DNA of 64,000 nucleotides from Mesorhizobium muleiense (GCF_900099905.1 NZ_FNEE01000008.1:193858-257857); one strand, 5' to 3'. Shown: positions 24,668 through 33,512, counted from the stretch's first letter. Notes: generated by a model from the letters alone, not told the origin. Program-made: numbers and translations.

Positions 24668-24750
24668 CTTTTAGCCGCCCGGGGTCCCATTTTCGCCCGC
24701 TTTCTGATAACTCTCGACAGTCACCGAAGTCGATGGAATCACCACCCAGA

Positions 24751-25419
24751 ATGAACCTGAAGCGGCAAACAATCATGATGGCTTCGGCCATGGCGGCGAC
24801 TTTTGCCACGGTCGGGCCAGCCGACGTGCATCCCCACGTCTTCGCCGAGGCTCGCCTCGAAGTGATCCTCAGCCCGGATCACCAAAGCGTGAAGGCCTTG
24901 CGTCATGTCTGGCGCTTCGACGATTTGTTTTCGAGCACGGTGATGATGGAGTTCGACAAGAATTCCGATCTGAAGCTTGACGACAAGGAGCTGAAGGAAG
25001 TCGCCGACACCGTCCACGCTTCGCTGGCGGAGTTCAATTACTTCCAGCTCGTCACCGTCGACGGCAAGGATGAGGCGATGAGCCCGCCGCCGCAGCTGAT
25101 GGCGAATTTCGACAACGACCAGCTCATTATCCTGTTCGAATCCGAACCCAAGGCGCCAACCAGGCTGGCCGGCAAGATCGATATCGGCGTCTATGACCCG
25201 ACCTTCTACACGGCGATCGATTTCACCGAGGATGCCAATATGCAGGTCGCCGACTTGCCGTCGACATGCACGAGCAAGGTCGTTCGTCCGAACCCCGACG
25301 AGGCGATCGCCGCGAACCAGAAGAACCTGACGGACGCCTTCTTCAATGATCCGACAGGCACCGATATGAGCAAGATATTTGCGACCAAGCTTGAACTGAA
25401 CTGTCAGCCAAAAGGATAA
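24751..25419 (+). CDS. DUF1007 periplasmic protein (partner of NicO exporter)
   Basis: A 222-residue DUF1007-family protein. The start at 24751 (MNLKRQTIMMASAMAATFATVGPADVHPHVFAEARLEV) gives a signal peptide ending before ADVHPHVF; an ATG at 24733 is an alternative. The conserved HPHVF motif at the mature N-terminus could bind metal. DUF1007 proteins are nearly always next to, or fused with, NicO/RcnA-type nickel-cobalt transporters, as here where the next gene starts 4 nt after the stop. A periplasmic metal-handling or assembly role is inferred. Confidence 0.85.
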   Translation: MNLKRQTIMMASAMAATFATVGPADVHPHVFAEARLEVILSPDHQSVKALRHVWRFDDLFSSTVMMEFDKNSDLKLDDKELKEVADTVHASLAEFNYFQLVTVDGKDEAMSPPPQLMANFDNDQLIILFESEPKAPTRLAGKIDIGVYDPTFYTAIDFTEDANMQVADLPSTCTSKVVRPNPDEAIAANQKNLTDAFFNDPTGTDMSKIFATKLELNCQPKG

Positions 25420-25423
25420 TCCG

Positions 25424-26560
25424 GTGACGAAACCGTCCCTGCGTTTGGCTTTCGGCCTTTTGGCCGCCGCCCTTGTCATGACGCACGTCCTCGGCTCAGC
25501 CCACGCCCAGAGCTCGCTCGGCATCGGCACCAATGACGGGATGGCCCCCACCACCGGCCCGTTTGCCCAGATCCTGATGTGGATCAATCTGCGTCAGCAG
25601 GAATTCTACCGCGCGCTTGCCGGTGCGATGAAGGCGATGCGTGAGGACGGCAGCAAGCTGTGGCTGCTTATCGGCCTGTCCTTCGCCTACGGCATTTTCC
25701 ATGCCGCCGGCCCCGGTCACGGCAAGGCGGTGATCTCGTCCTACATGGTCGCGAACGAAGTCGCGCTCAGGCGCGGCATCATGCTGTCCTTCGTCTCGGC
25801 CCTGTTGCAGGCGGTGACGGCGATCCTGGTGATGATGCTCGCCTACTTCGTCCTGCGCGGCACCACCATATCGATGACCGACGCGGCATGGTTCCTCGAA
25901 GTCACGAGTTTTGTCTTTGTCACCCTGTTCGGCGCCTGGCTTTTGTGGCGCAAGGCCGGCCCTGCCATCCTTCGCCTGTTCGGTGCGAACCCTGCCTATA
26001 GCCTTTCGGCGGCCCATGCCGGCCATTCGCAAACGGGCCATCCTGCACATGCGCATTCGGTGCATGCGCTTCACGCACATGGCCATGACGGCGACGACCA
26101 TGATAGCCACGATCATGGCGCACACGATCACGATCATGGTCATGGGGGGCACGATCATCATCACCATGCGGCGGGCGAAGTCTGCGAGACATGCGGACAT
26201 TCACACGCGCCCGACCCGGCGCTGCTTTCCGGGGACCGCTTCGACTGGCGCACCGCCTGGTCGGCGGTGGCCGCGGTCGGCGTCCGGCCGTGCTCGGGCG
26301 CGCTGATCGTGCTGAGCTTTGCCGCGCTCAACGGGCTATGGTTCGGCGGCATCCTGTCGGTGCTGGCGATGGCCCTCGGCACCGCGATCACCGTCTCGAT
26401 CCTGGCGACGCTGGCTGTGACGGCCAAGAACTGGGCGGTGTATTTCGCTGGCGACGGCCGCATGGGCAACCGCATCCACTCGATCGTCGAGATCGGCGGC
26501 GCAGCCTTCGTCTTTTTGTTTGGATTGCTGTTGTTGTCGGCGAGCCTGACTGGCGGATGA
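25424..26560 (+). CDS. NicO-family nickel/cobalt exporter
   Basis: A 378-residue membrane protein with a signal-like N-terminus, six or so hydrophobic segments and a very His/Asp-rich cytosolic loop at about residues 195-262, which should bind Ni2+ or Co2+. Conserved blocks of the NicO/RcnA family include FHAAGPGHGKAVISSY near residue 90 and GVRPCSGALIVL near residue 285. The start is GTG at 25424, preceded by AAAGGA. It is coupled to the DUF1007 gene. No RcnR-type regulator is seen nearby, so control is unknown. Confidence 0.9.
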   Translation: MTKPSLRLAFGLLAAALVMTHVLGSAHAQSSLGIGTNDGMAPTTGPFAQILMWINLRQQEFYRALAGAMKAMREDGSKLWLLIGLSFAYGIFHAAGPGHGKAVISSYMVANEVALRRGIMLSFVSALLQAVTAILVMMLAYFVLRGTTISMTDAAWFLEVTSFVFVTLFGAWLLWRKAGPAILRLFGANPAYSLSAAHAGHSQTGHPAHAHSVHALHAHGHDGDDHDSHDHGAHDHDHGHGGHDHHHHAAGEVCETCGHSHAPDPALLSGDRFDWRTAWSAVAAVGVRPCSGALIVLSFAALNGLWFGGILSVLAMALGTAITVSILATLAVTAKNWAVYFAGDGRMGNRIHSIVEIGGAAFVFLFGLLLLSASLTGG

Positions 26561-26574
26561 CGCTTTGATTGGAT

Positions 26575-26765
26575 GGCAGGCGCTGCCCCTCATCGCCCTG
26601 CCGGGCACTTCTCCCCGTATAGTGACGGGGAGAAGGACGCCTTCGCAACAGATTTCGCCAATGTCCAGCGCTGCAAAAAAACGCGCCGAGAATGCGGCCA
26701 GCCGCTTCTCCCCGTCACTATACGGGGAGAGGTGCCGGCAGGCGGATGAGGGGCGGCGCTGAGGT
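26575..26765. repeat. Long nested palindromic repeat
   Basis: Two 22-nt arms at 26611-26632 and 26708-26729 are exact inverted copies, and each is itself nearly self-complementary (ctccccgt...acggggag). Outer arms (cgctgcccctcatc / ggatgaggggcggcg) extend the symmetry to about 190 nt. The whole could fold into a large cruciform or hairpin downstream of the nicO stop. A degraded relative lies at 2557-2669. Confidence 0.75.
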
Positions 26766-26814
26766 CGGTAATTGGCGCAGTACCAGCCCACCCTGACCTG
26801 AATATCAACGCAAG

Positions 26815-27786
26815 TCAGATCTTCCCGTCCAACTCGTCCTCGATATGCGCGCGGATGATGTCGTCGAAGCTGGTTTCGGCGGCAAAACCAAGCTCCGTCG
26901 ACCGCCGCGCCTCGAACCGTGTCGGCCAGCCCTTGACGATCGCCCAGATCGTATCGTCGGGCTCCTCGCGGATCAGGTTCACCGCCTTGGCGCCGGCAAT
27001 GCGTTCCAGGGCCTCGATCTGCTCGCCGACCGTGACGGCGACGCCGGGCATCGTCAGATTGCGGCGCGGCCCGACGGCGTCGCCGTCGATCGCTGCTGCG
27101 TGGATCAGAAAATTCACCGCCGAGCGCGGGCTGGCGTGGGTGTGTACGACAGAGCGCGATACCGGCAATATTGCTTCCTGGCCGTTCAACGGCTCGCGGA
27201 TGATGCCGGAGAAAAAGCCTGAAGCCGCCTTGTTGGGCTTGCCCGGCCTGACGCAGATGGTCGGCAGCCTGATGCCGATGCCATCGAAGAAGCCGCGCCG
27301 GGTATAATCGGCGAGCAATGCTTCGCCCATCAGCTTCTGCGTGCCGTAGGAGGTCAACGGCGTCGGGTGGAATTCGTCTGATATAATGTCCGGAAACGGT
27401 GCGCCGAACACGGCGATCGACGAGGTGAAGACGACGCGCGGCGCAAACCCCGCCAGTCTTATGGCATCGAACAGCGCCCTTGTGCCGTCGAGATTGACGC
27501 GATAGCCGAGATCGAAATTGGCTTCAGCCTCGCCCGACACGACGCCGGCGAGATGGAAGATCACGTCTGGGCGCGACGCGGCCAGCCGTTCCATCGCGCT
27601 CGCCGCGGCGAGATCGCCTGTATGGATGGTGACGTCGACGCCATCCAGCGTCGGCGCCTGCGGCGGCACGATGTCGTGAAGGTCGAGCGCGGCGATCTTC
27701 CGGCCGCTGAGCGTTCCATCCTTCGCCAGCCGGGCGATGAGCTTGCGGCCGACCATGCCTGCCGCGCCGGTAATCAAAACACGCAT
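26815..27786 (-). CDS. denD: NAD-dependent epimerase/dehydrogenase, D-erythronate dehydrogenase-like
   Basis: A 323-residue short-chain-type extended SDR. The Rossmann motif is TGAAGMVGRKL (residues 5-15), and the catalytic region includes SYGTQKLMGEALL (YxxxK as Tyr-Gly-Thr-Gln-Lys). The pattern MRVLITGAAGMVGRKL...DLHDIVPP and the length are those of DenD, which oxidises D-erythronate to 2-oxo-erythronate. Partner genes of that pathway (otnK/otnC types) are not in the window, so the name is provisional. AAGGATC precedes the ATG, and the small membrane-protein gene ends one base before it. Confidence 0.75.
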   Translation of the reverse strand: MRVLITGAAGMVGRKLIARLAKDGTLSGRKIAALDLHDIVPPQAPTLDGVDVTIHTGDLAAASAMERLAASRPDVIFHLAGVVSGEAEANFDLGYRVNLDGTRALFDAIRLAGFAPRVVFTSSIAVFGAPFPDIISDEFHPTPLTSYGTQKLMGEALLADYTRRGFFDGIGIRLPTICVRPGKPNKAASGFFSGIIREPLNGQEAILPVSRSVVHTHASPRSAVNFLIHAAAIDGDAVGPRRNLTMPGVAVTVGEQIEALERIAGAKAVNLIREEPDDTIWAIVKGWPTRFEARRSTELGFAAETSFDDIIRAHIEDELDGKI

Positions 27787-27787
27787 A

Positions 27788-27994
27788 TCAATGATCCTTT
27801 TTGCGCTGGCTGCGGCCACGCAGCCAAAACACGACGAAAATGGCCACCATGAAGACAGCCGCAATAATAGCGGCAAGAATGGTCGACACGCGGCCGACCG
27901 CCAACATCACGGTTGGCAAATAGTAGGCGGCGATGCCGAACAGCAGCAGCACCCACAGTGCGCCGATCGCCGCATTGCGCGTGTCACGATCCAT
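27788..27994 (-). CDS. Small membrane protein, two helices
   Basis: A 68-residue protein (MDRDTRNAAIGALWVLLLFGIAAYYLP...) with two hydrophobic segments, about residues 9-26 and 36-57, and a basic tail RGRSQRKKDH. A GTG three bases before the ATG is an alternative start. It ends one base before the DenD-like gene, so the two are co-transcribed. The order suggests a shared transcript more than a shared function; no family was recognised. Confidence 0.65.
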   Translation of the reverse strand: MDRDTRNAAIGALWVLLLFGIAAYYLPTVMLAVGRVSTILAAIIAAVFMVAIFVVFWLRGRSQRKKDH

Positions 27995-28056
27995 CACGCG
28001 GCCCTGACACGGCGGGGATTCGTCAACTTCGTTACCATGCCATGGAACTCCTGGGA

Positions 28057-29034
28057 TCAGTGATAGTGGCGATGATGCGGAGCCGCATCATGCGCATGGT
28101 CGTGCTCGCCATCATGCTTATCATCGGCGCAATGGCCGAATTCCGGTTCTACGGTGGCGTGGGCAATGCCATGCGCGGCAAGCCGCTTCTTGATGGCGCT
28201 GACCGCTTTGTGGGCATCGACGCCATCGTTGAGGCAAGCATGCAAGGTCGCCATGTTGCTTGACCCGTCAAGCGACCAGACATGCATGTGATGCACCTCG
28301 CGCACGCCGTTCACCGTCCCTTCTATGTCCCTGGCGATCAGGTCGCGATCGAGGCTCGCCGGCACGCCTTCGAGCAGGACATGGGCTGCTTCGCGCATCA
28401 GCGACCAGGCGGTGGACAGGATCAGCAGCGAGACAAGGACGGACAGGATCGGATCGATAGGCGTCCAGCCGGTCGCCAGGATGATCAGCGCAGCGATGAT
28501 CGCCGCCGCCGAGCCAAGCAGATCGCCGAGCACGTGCAGGATGGCACCGCGCATGTTCAGGCTGTCGCGGTCGCCGCCATGCAGCACGAAGAAGCTGCCG
28601 ATATTGACCAGCAGACCGGCGATCGCGACGACCAGCATCGGCCCGCCGAGCACGGGCGCAGGCGTCAGCAGGCGTTCCCAGGCCTCATAGAGGATCCACA
28701 GCGCAATGGCGAAGATGGCGATGCCGTTGGTATAGGCGACCAGCGTCTTGACCCGGCCGAAACCGTAGGTGAGGCGAACCGTGGCCGGCCGGCCGGCCAG
28801 ATGAAAAGCATACCAGGCAAGCCCGAGCGCGATACAGTCGGCGAGCATGTGGCCGGCATCCGCCAGCAGCGCCAGCGATCCCGCCAAGAGACCGCCAAGC
28901 GCTTCCACGACCATGAAGCCGGCGGTCAGGCAGGCTGCGATCATGACCCGTTTCTTGTCGGTCGAGCCATGCACATGACCGGCGCCGTGGCTGCGGTCAT
29001 GCCCTTGCGAACCATGGTCGTGGGTATGCGCCAC
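28057..29034 (-). CDS. Cation diffusion facilitator (zinc/cobalt/nickel exporter)
   Basis: A 325-residue CDF protein with His-rich ends (HTHDHGSQGHDRSHGAGHVHG at the start, EHDHAHDAAPHHRHYH at the end) and six membrane helices. The metal sites in helices 2 and 5 appear as DAGHMLAD (Asp59, His62, Asp66) and HVLGDLLGS. This is the ZitB/CzcD/DmeF group exporting Zn2+, Co2+ or Ni2+ against protons. It lies 1.5 kb from the NicO exporter, forming a small metal-resistance neighbourhood. No regulator is adjacent. Confidence 0.92.
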   Translation of the reverse strand: MAHTHDHGSQGHDRSHGAGHVHGSTDKKRVMIAACLTAGFMVVEALGGLLAGSLALLADAGHMLADCIALGLAWYAFHLAGRPATVRLTYGFGRVKTLVAYTNGIAIFAIALWILYEAWERLLTPAPVLGGPMLVVAIAGLLVNIGSFFVLHGGDRDSLNMRGAILHVLGDLLGSAAAIIAALIILATGWTPIDPILSVLVSLLILSTAWSLMREAAHVLLEGVPASLDRDLIARDIEGTVNGVREVHHMHVWSLDGSSNMATLHACLNDGVDAHKAVSAIKKRLAAHGIAHATVEPEFGHCADDKHDGEHDHAHDAAPHHRHYH

Positions 29035-29101
29035 CTGCGAACTCCTGTTAGAGCCTGATCCATCCCGGCAGAATCGGGATGGAGGCTCTGTCTTCCTGTT
29101 T

Positions 29102-29164
29102 GACCATGATCTTGCCCGAAAACTCGGCCTTCACTTTTCGGGATCGTGGTCCTGGATCATGGTC
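29102..29164. repeat. Rhizobial palindromic repeat reaching into a stop codon
   Basis: GACCATGATC (29102-29111) and GATCATGGTC (29155-29164) form a perfect 10-bp inverted repeat, with an inner pair cccgaaaa/ttttcggg. The end of the element supplies the stop codon (TGA, 29163-29165) of the acetyltransferase read on the minus strand. Confidence 0.65.
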
Positions 29165-29849
29165 AGGCGCCGAACTCGGCGCGGAAGTCCTCGAGCCGTC
29201 GCTTCTGCCGTCCGTCGCCATCGAAATTGCCCGGATCGAGCCATGCCTCATAGGCTCTGCGCAGTGCCGGCCACTCCTTGTCAATGATCGAGTACCACGC
29301 GGTATCGCGGTTTTCGCCCTTGACCACAAGATGCTGGCGGAAAATGCCCTCGAACTTGAAGCCGAAACGCTCCGCCGCGCGCTTCGACGGCTCGTTGCGG
29401 TTGTTGCATTTCCATTCGTAGCGGCGATAGCCAAGCTCGTCGAAGACGTATTTCATGAACAGGAATTGCGCTTCCGTCGCCGCCGGCTTGCGCGCGATCA
29501 GCGGACCCCAATAGATGTTGCCGATCTCGATCACGCCATAGGCAGGGTCGATGCGCATCAGCGTCTGGCGTCCGGCGACCTTGCCGCTGGCCTTGTCGAT
29601 GACGGTGAAGAACAGTGGGTCCTCGCTGGCTTCGGCCTTGTCCAGCCACGGCTGGAAGGCGGCGCGGGTCTGCGGCGGATAATCGGGCAGCCAAGCGAAG
29701 CGGTCGTCGACATCAGGCACCGACGACGCGTCAAACAGGCCGTCGCCATGATTTTCGGAACTCAGCGGCTCAAGCCTGACAGTGCGCCCCTCCAGCACCT
29801 TGCGCTCCGGCCGCGGGCGCGGTTGCCAATTCTTGAGATTTTCCGACAC
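29163..29849 (-). CDS. GNAT acetyltransferase, RimJ/RimL type
   Basis: A 228-residue GNAT protein from the GTG at 29849 (ribosome site GGAGC 6 nt ahead); a GTG at 29891 would give 242 residues. The family core is LEGRTVRLEPLSSENHGDGLFDAS...GNIYWGPLIARKPAATEAQFLFMKYVFDELGYRRYEWKCNNRNEPSKRAAERFGFKFEGIFRQH, the pattern of RimL-like N-acetyltransferases that modify an amino group. The natural substrate is unknown. It is divergent from the aminotransferase gene with only about 80 nt between starts. Confidence 0.88.
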   Translation of the reverse strand: MSENLKNWQPRPRPERKVLEGRTVRLEPLSSENHGDGLFDASSVPDVDDRFAWLPDYPPQTRAAFQPWLDKAEASEDPLFFTVIDKASGKVAGRQTLMRIDPAYGVIEIGNIYWGPLIARKPAATEAQFLFMKYVFDELGYRRYEWKCNNRNEPSKRAAERFGFKFEGIFRQHLVVKGENRDTAWYSIIDKEWPALRRAYEAWLDPGNFDGDGRQKRRLEDFRAEFGA

Positions 29850-29932
29850 CCAAAGCTCCAATCCGTTTGACTTTTGCGAAAGGACGCTCACAAAAACGCT
29901 CGCTCGGTGAAAGAACCACAGGGACGGGAAAA

Positions 29933-31117
29933 ATGCTCCACACGATTTCGGCCTTCGATCGTCTCGGCGAGGAAAACGCCTTTGCGGTGCTGGCTCGTGC
30001 CACCGCGCTCGCCCATCAGGGCCGCGATATCGTCAATCTCGGCATCGGCCAGCCCGACTTCAAGACGCCGCAGCACATCGTCGAGGCCGCGATCAAGGCG
30101 CTGCGTGACGGCCACCACGGCTATACGCCGGCCAACGGCCTGCTGGCGACACGCGAGGCGGTGGTGCGCCGCGCGCTGACCACAACCGGTGTGGAGGTGT
30201 CGCCCGAGGCGGTGATGATCCTGCCCGGCGGCAAGCCGACCATGTTCGCCGCTATCCTGATGTTCGGCGAACCGGGCGCCGAGATCCTCTATCCCGATCC
30301 CGGCTTTCCCATCTATCGCTCGATGATCGAGTTCACCGGTGCTGCTCCGATACCGGTGCCGATGCGCGAGGAGAACGGCTTTGCCTTCTCGGCGCAGGAG
30401 ACGCTGGCGCTCATCACGCCGAAGACCAGGCTGCTCATCCTCAACTCGCCGGCCAACCCGACCGGCGGGGTCACCCCGCGCGCCGAGATCGAGAAGCTGG
30501 TCAAGGGGCTGGAAGCGCACCCGGACGTCGCCATCCTCTCCGACGAGATCTACGACGTGATGACCTATGACGGCGAGACGCACTTCTCGCTGCTCAATTT
30601 CTCCGAAATCCGCGACCGACTGATCGTGCTCAACGGCTGGTCGAAGACCTGGGCGATGACCGGCTGGCGCATGGGCTGGTCGATCTGGCCGAACGGCGAC
30701 AAGGGCGCCCACCTCTACGACAAGGTGCGCAAGCTGGCGGTCAATTGCTGGTCCTGCGTCAATGCGCCGAGCCAGTATGCCGGCATCGCGGCCATCGACG
30801 GTCCGCAGGACGACGTCGACAAGATGATGCGCGCCTTCGACCGCCGCAGGAATGTCGTGGTCGAAGGGCTGAACGCTTTGCCGGGCGTTTCCTGCATCAC
30901 GCCGAAAGGCGCGTTCTATGCCTTCCCCAATGTCTCAAAAACCGGCTGGAAGGCCAAGAAGCTCGCCTCGGCTTTGCTTGAGGATGCCGGCGTGGCGCTG
31001 ATCGGCGGACCTGATTTCGGCGTTCTCGGTGAAGGCTATATCAGGCTGTCCTACGCCAATTCCGAAGAGAACATCCTGCGCGCGCTGGAACGGATCAAGG
31101 CGTTTCTGGGCAAGTGA
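29933..31117 (+). CDS. Class I/II PLP-dependent aminotransferase
   Basis: A 394-residue fold-I aminotransferase of the aspartate/aromatic group. The PLP lysine lies in NGWSKTWAMTGWRMGW, and NSPANPTGG holds the substrate-carboxylate and PLP-binding Asn. GPDFGVLGEGYIRLSYA carries the conserved Arg near the C-terminus. The ATG at 29933 follows AGGGACGGG; the frame extends upstream without support. The donor and acceptor cannot be named from the sequence. A YCII-family gene follows 34 nt later in the same direction. Confidence 0.88.
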   Translation: MLHTISAFDRLGEENAFAVLARATALAHQGRDIVNLGIGQPDFKTPQHIVEAAIKALRDGHHGYTPANGLLATREAVVRRALTTTGVEVSPEAVMILPGGKPTMFAAILMFGEPGAEILYPDPGFPIYRSMIEFTGAAPIPVPMREENGFAFSAQETLALITPKTRLLILNSPANPTGGVTPRAEIEKLVKGLEAHPDVAILSDEIYDVMTYDGETHFSLLNFSEIRDRLIVLNGWSKTWAMTGWRMGWSIWPNGDKGAHLYDKVRKLAVNCWSCVNAPSQYAGIAAIDGPQDDVDKMMRAFDRRRNVVVEGLNALPGVSCITPKGAFYAFPNVSKTGWKAKKLASALLEDAGVALIGGPDFGVLGEGYIRLSYANSEENILRALERIKAFLGK

Positions 31118-31151
31118 GGGCGGGTACGCGACCGACGAAAGGAGATGTCAG

Positions 31152-31532
31152 ATGTTCTATGCCATCCTTGCCTATCACGTGGAAGAAGTGGTCACGGCGC
31201 TGACGCCGGAGGAGGACGCGGCGCTGATGGCCGACCTGCTCAATATCCACGAACGGCTTTACCGGGATGGCAGCCTCGGCCCGGCCGCGCGGCTCGGGGC
31301 GACCCAAGACGCGTGCACCTTGCGCGGGCCGGGCGCCGGAATTGTCATTGACGGACCCTTCGCCGAGACCAAGGAGCAATTGTTGGGACTATACGTCGTC
31401 GACTGCGCCACGCGCGACGCCGCGATCGCGATTGCGCGCGACTTTCGCCGTGTCAATCCGACCGCCGTCTACGAAATCCGCCCTATTTCGCTATATCTTC
31501 CAGGCGTGCCGCTTTCGGTGACGCAGTCCTAA
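31152..31532 (+). CDS. YCII-family protein
   Basis: A 126-residue YCII/DGPF-type protein (MFYAILAYHVEEVV...GPGAGIVIDGPFAETKEQLLGLYVVDCATRDAAIAIARDF). The block DGPFAETKEQLLG is diagnostic of the DGPF group, which often accompanies ECF sigma factors, though none is here. The fold is ferredoxin-like; function unknown. AAAGGAG precedes the ATG. The stop codon overlaps the first base pair of a palindromic repeat. Confidence 0.87.
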   Translation: MFYAILAYHVEEVVTALTPEEDAALMADLLNIHERLYRDGSLGPAARLGATQDACTLRGPGAGIVIDGPFAETKEQLLGLYVVDCATRDAAIAIARDFRRVNPTAVYEIRPISLYLPGVPLSVTQS

Positions 31533-31631
31533 AGCGCATCGCGTTTGAAGGATGCGACGCGCTTTAGTTCTTGTTTTATGCATGTCGTTATCGCAAAACC
31601 GCTGCGCACTTTTGCGCGACATGCATTAGCC
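31531..31631. repeat. Composite palindromic repeat after a stop codon
   Basis: Two stem-loops follow each other. AAAGCGC (31531-31537) pairs with GCGCTTT (31559-31565), and ATGCATGTCG (31578-31587) pairs with CGACATGCAT (31617-31626). The first begins within the TAA of the YCII gene. The segment ends ATGCATTAGCC, also present at 59547-59557. The first hairpin may act as terminator. Confidence 0.7.
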
Positions 31632-31724
31632 AAAATTGAACGCCGTCCGCCCGGGTCCTCCCGGCGTTCGCCGGCCTTTCATCGTGCCAGTGGCACGATG
31701 AATTCGCTGACGCGAACCGGCCGC

Positions 31725-32480
31725 TCACCCTCGCCCGACATACGGCATCTTCGTCGCCATCACGGTCATGAACAGCACGTTGGCGTCGAGCGGCAGGCTG
31801 GCCATATGGAGGACGGCATTGGCGACCTGCTGGACATCCATCACCGCTTCGGCGGCGATGGAGCCATTGGCTTGCGGTACTCCGACCGTCATCGCCTGCG
31901 CCATGTCGGTCAAGGCGTTGCCGATGTCGATCTGGCCGCAGGCGATGTCATAAGGCCGGCCGTCCAGCGCCAGCGTCTTGGTCAGCCCGGTAATGGCGTG
32001 CTTGGTCGCGGTATAGGGCACTGAGCCCGGACGCGGCGCGTAGGCAGACACCGAGCCGTTGTTGATGATGCGGCCGCCCATCGGCTGCTGCCTGCGCATG
32101 GCGCCGAAGGCGGCGCGGGCGCACAGGAACGAGCCGGTGAGATTGACCCCGACAATTTCGTTCCACACCTCGACGGGGATCTCGTCGATCAATGTCGACT
32201 TGTAGCCCGTGCCGGCATTGTTGAAGAGCAGGTCGACACGACCGAAAGCCGCCGCCACCGTCTCGAACAGATCGTCGACCTGGTCGGCCTTGCTGATGTC
32301 GCAGGCGACCGCCAGCGCCTTGGCTTGTGTCGATCCGGCATCAGCGATTGCCTTGTTCAGCACCGGCTTGCGACGTCCGCAGAACACCGTATTCCAGCCG
32401 GCCCTGAGCAGCGCCGTGGCGACGGCTTTGCCGATGCCCGTGCCGGCGCCAGTGACGATGGCTGTTTTGTAGTCTGTCAT
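31725..32480 (-). CDS. Short-chain dehydrogenase/reductase (SDR)
   Basis: A 251-residue classical SDR. The cofactor motif is TGAGTGIG (residues 10-17), NNAG is at 87-90, and the catalytic triad is Ser143, Tyr156 and Lys160 (YTATK). The residues after the second beta strand (CGRRKP) favour NADP(H). An AGGAGGAC ribosome site fixes the ATG at 32480; the longer frame is unsupported. The substrate is unknown. It stands as a single gene. Confidence 0.9.
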   Translation of the reverse strand: MTDYKTAIVTGAGTGIGKAVATALLRAGWNTVFCGRRKPVLNKAIADAGSTQAKALAVACDISKADQVDDLFETVAAAFGRVDLLFNNAGTGYKSTLIDEIPVEVWNEIVGVNLTGSFLCARAAFGAMRRQQPMGGRIINNGSVSAYAPRPGSVPYTATKHAITGLTKTLALDGRPYDIACGQIDIGNALTDMAQAMTVGVPQANGSIAAEAVMDVQQVANAVLHMASLPLDANVLFMTVMATKMPYVGRG

Positions 32481-32521
32481 AACTGTCCTCCTATAGCGCC
32501 GCATGCCCGCGAGGACGCTAT

Positions 32522-32600
32522 AGCACCATGATTTTGAGCAATTTTTGAATTTGCGCATGATCGCTTGCAAAAATCGATTCCGATTTCGGCTCATGCGCTA
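32522..32600. repeat. Degenerate rhizobial repeat upstream of the SDR gene
   Basis: The segment 'cgcatgatcgcttgcaaaaatcgattccgatttcggctcatgcgct' has inverted ends (gcatgatc / ggctcatgc) and the central aaaatcgattccgatttcgg seen in the element at 33663-33762. It occupies the region upstream of the SDR gene. Confidence 0.5.
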
Positions 32601-32614
32601 ACCGGCTCCGACAA

Positions 32615-32642
32615 AAAGGGCGGCCATTGGCGGCCGCCCTGA
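32615..32642 (-). terminator. Rho-independent terminator of the TerB/DUF533 gene
   Basis: AGGGCGGCC (32617-32625) pairs with GGCCGCCCT (32632-32640). Read on the minus strand the hairpin is followed by TTTTTGT, the standard form. It lies 120 nt past the stop of the gene at 32760. Confidence 0.75.
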
Positions 32643-32759
32643 TCTGAACCGGCTGGGAGGAGGAAAGCCGATCCGACTGCTTAAAATCATGCGCTTCCTG
32701 GGTAAACGAGACATTAACGCGAAAGCACGCCGGATTGCCGCTCTCCGCGGCCCTGAAGC

Positions 32760-33512
32760 CTACCAGCGCGAATTGGCGGTTGCCTTGCCCGATCCCGGCA
32801 CCTCTGGCACCGGCACTTTTGCCGCCGACACCGTCGCCTCGACATGGTCGAGCAGTGCATCCGGCAAGCTGAGGCGGCCGGCGAGCAGATCGAGATAGCC
32901 GCGTTCGGCACGTGTATTCGGATCGATGGCGAGACGCGAGGCGGTGTAGAGCTCGAGCTTCTGGGCGTCGGTTTGGGCGCCGGCGACCAGCGTATCCAGG
33001 TCGAGCGGCCTTTCCAGTTCCGACAACAGGAATTTCTCCGCGTCGGCGTCGATGCCCGCGAGGCTGAGCTTGCCGGCGATCTTTTGCCGTTCGTCGTCGT
33101 CGATATGGCCGTCGGCCTTCGCCGCCGAAATCATCGCGCGCACCAGGGTCAGGGTGAATTCGTCCTCGCCTTGCGGCGCCTGCGAGGGATGAAAGCTGGT
33201 GTCGGCGGGCGGCGGCAGCAATTCCGGTTCACCGGCAACTTGCGTTTCAGCCGGCGCCTTGCCGTTCTTGTAGTTCTGGTAGGCCTTGTAGGCGAGGCCG
33301 CCGACCACGGCCAGGCCGCCGAGCTTCACCGCCGTGCCGGCGACCTGACGGCCAGCGCCGGTTCCGAGCAGCACCGCGGCCAGCGCGCCAGCGGCCAGCG
33401 GATTGTCCTTAGCCATCTGCACCGCCTGACCCCCTTTGTCGCGCACGGTCGACCCGGTTCCGGGAATTTGCGAGCCGAGCAGATCGTTGAGGAGCTTCTT
33501 GGGATCGAACAT
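32760..33512 (-). CDS. DUF533 / TerB-like membrane-associated protein
   Basis: A 250-residue protein. The first half has a glycine/alanine-rich hydrophobic stretch (residues about 37-75, LAAGALAAVLLGTGAGRQVAGTAVKLGGLAVVGGLAYKAYQNYKNG), typical of DUF533. The second half (residues about 115-245) is a TerB-like helical domain with the acidic pattern AAKADGHIDDDERQKIAGKL, similar to tellurite-resistance TerB metal-binding sites. GGAGG precedes the ATG at 33512. Function is unknown; the acidic DGHIDDDE loop may bind Ca2+ or other cations. Confidence 0.82.
   Translation of the reverse strand: MFDPKKLLNDLLGSQIPGTGSTVRDKGGQAVQMAKDNPLAAGALAAVLLGTGAGRQVAGTAVKLGGLAVVGGLAYKAYQNYKNGKAPAETQVAGEPELLPPPADTSFHPSQAPQGEDEFTLTLVRAMISAAKADGHIDDDERQKIAGKLSLAGIDADAEKFLLSELERPLDLDTLVAGAQTDAQKLELYTASRLAIDPNTRAERGYLDLLAGRLSLPDALLDHVEATVSAAKVPVPEVPGSGKATANSRW

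Noticed and set aside
25990..26200. CRISPR-like or tandem DNA repeat
   Set aside because: The repetition of cat/cac/gat triplets encodes the His-rich loop of the NicO exporter and has no unit length.
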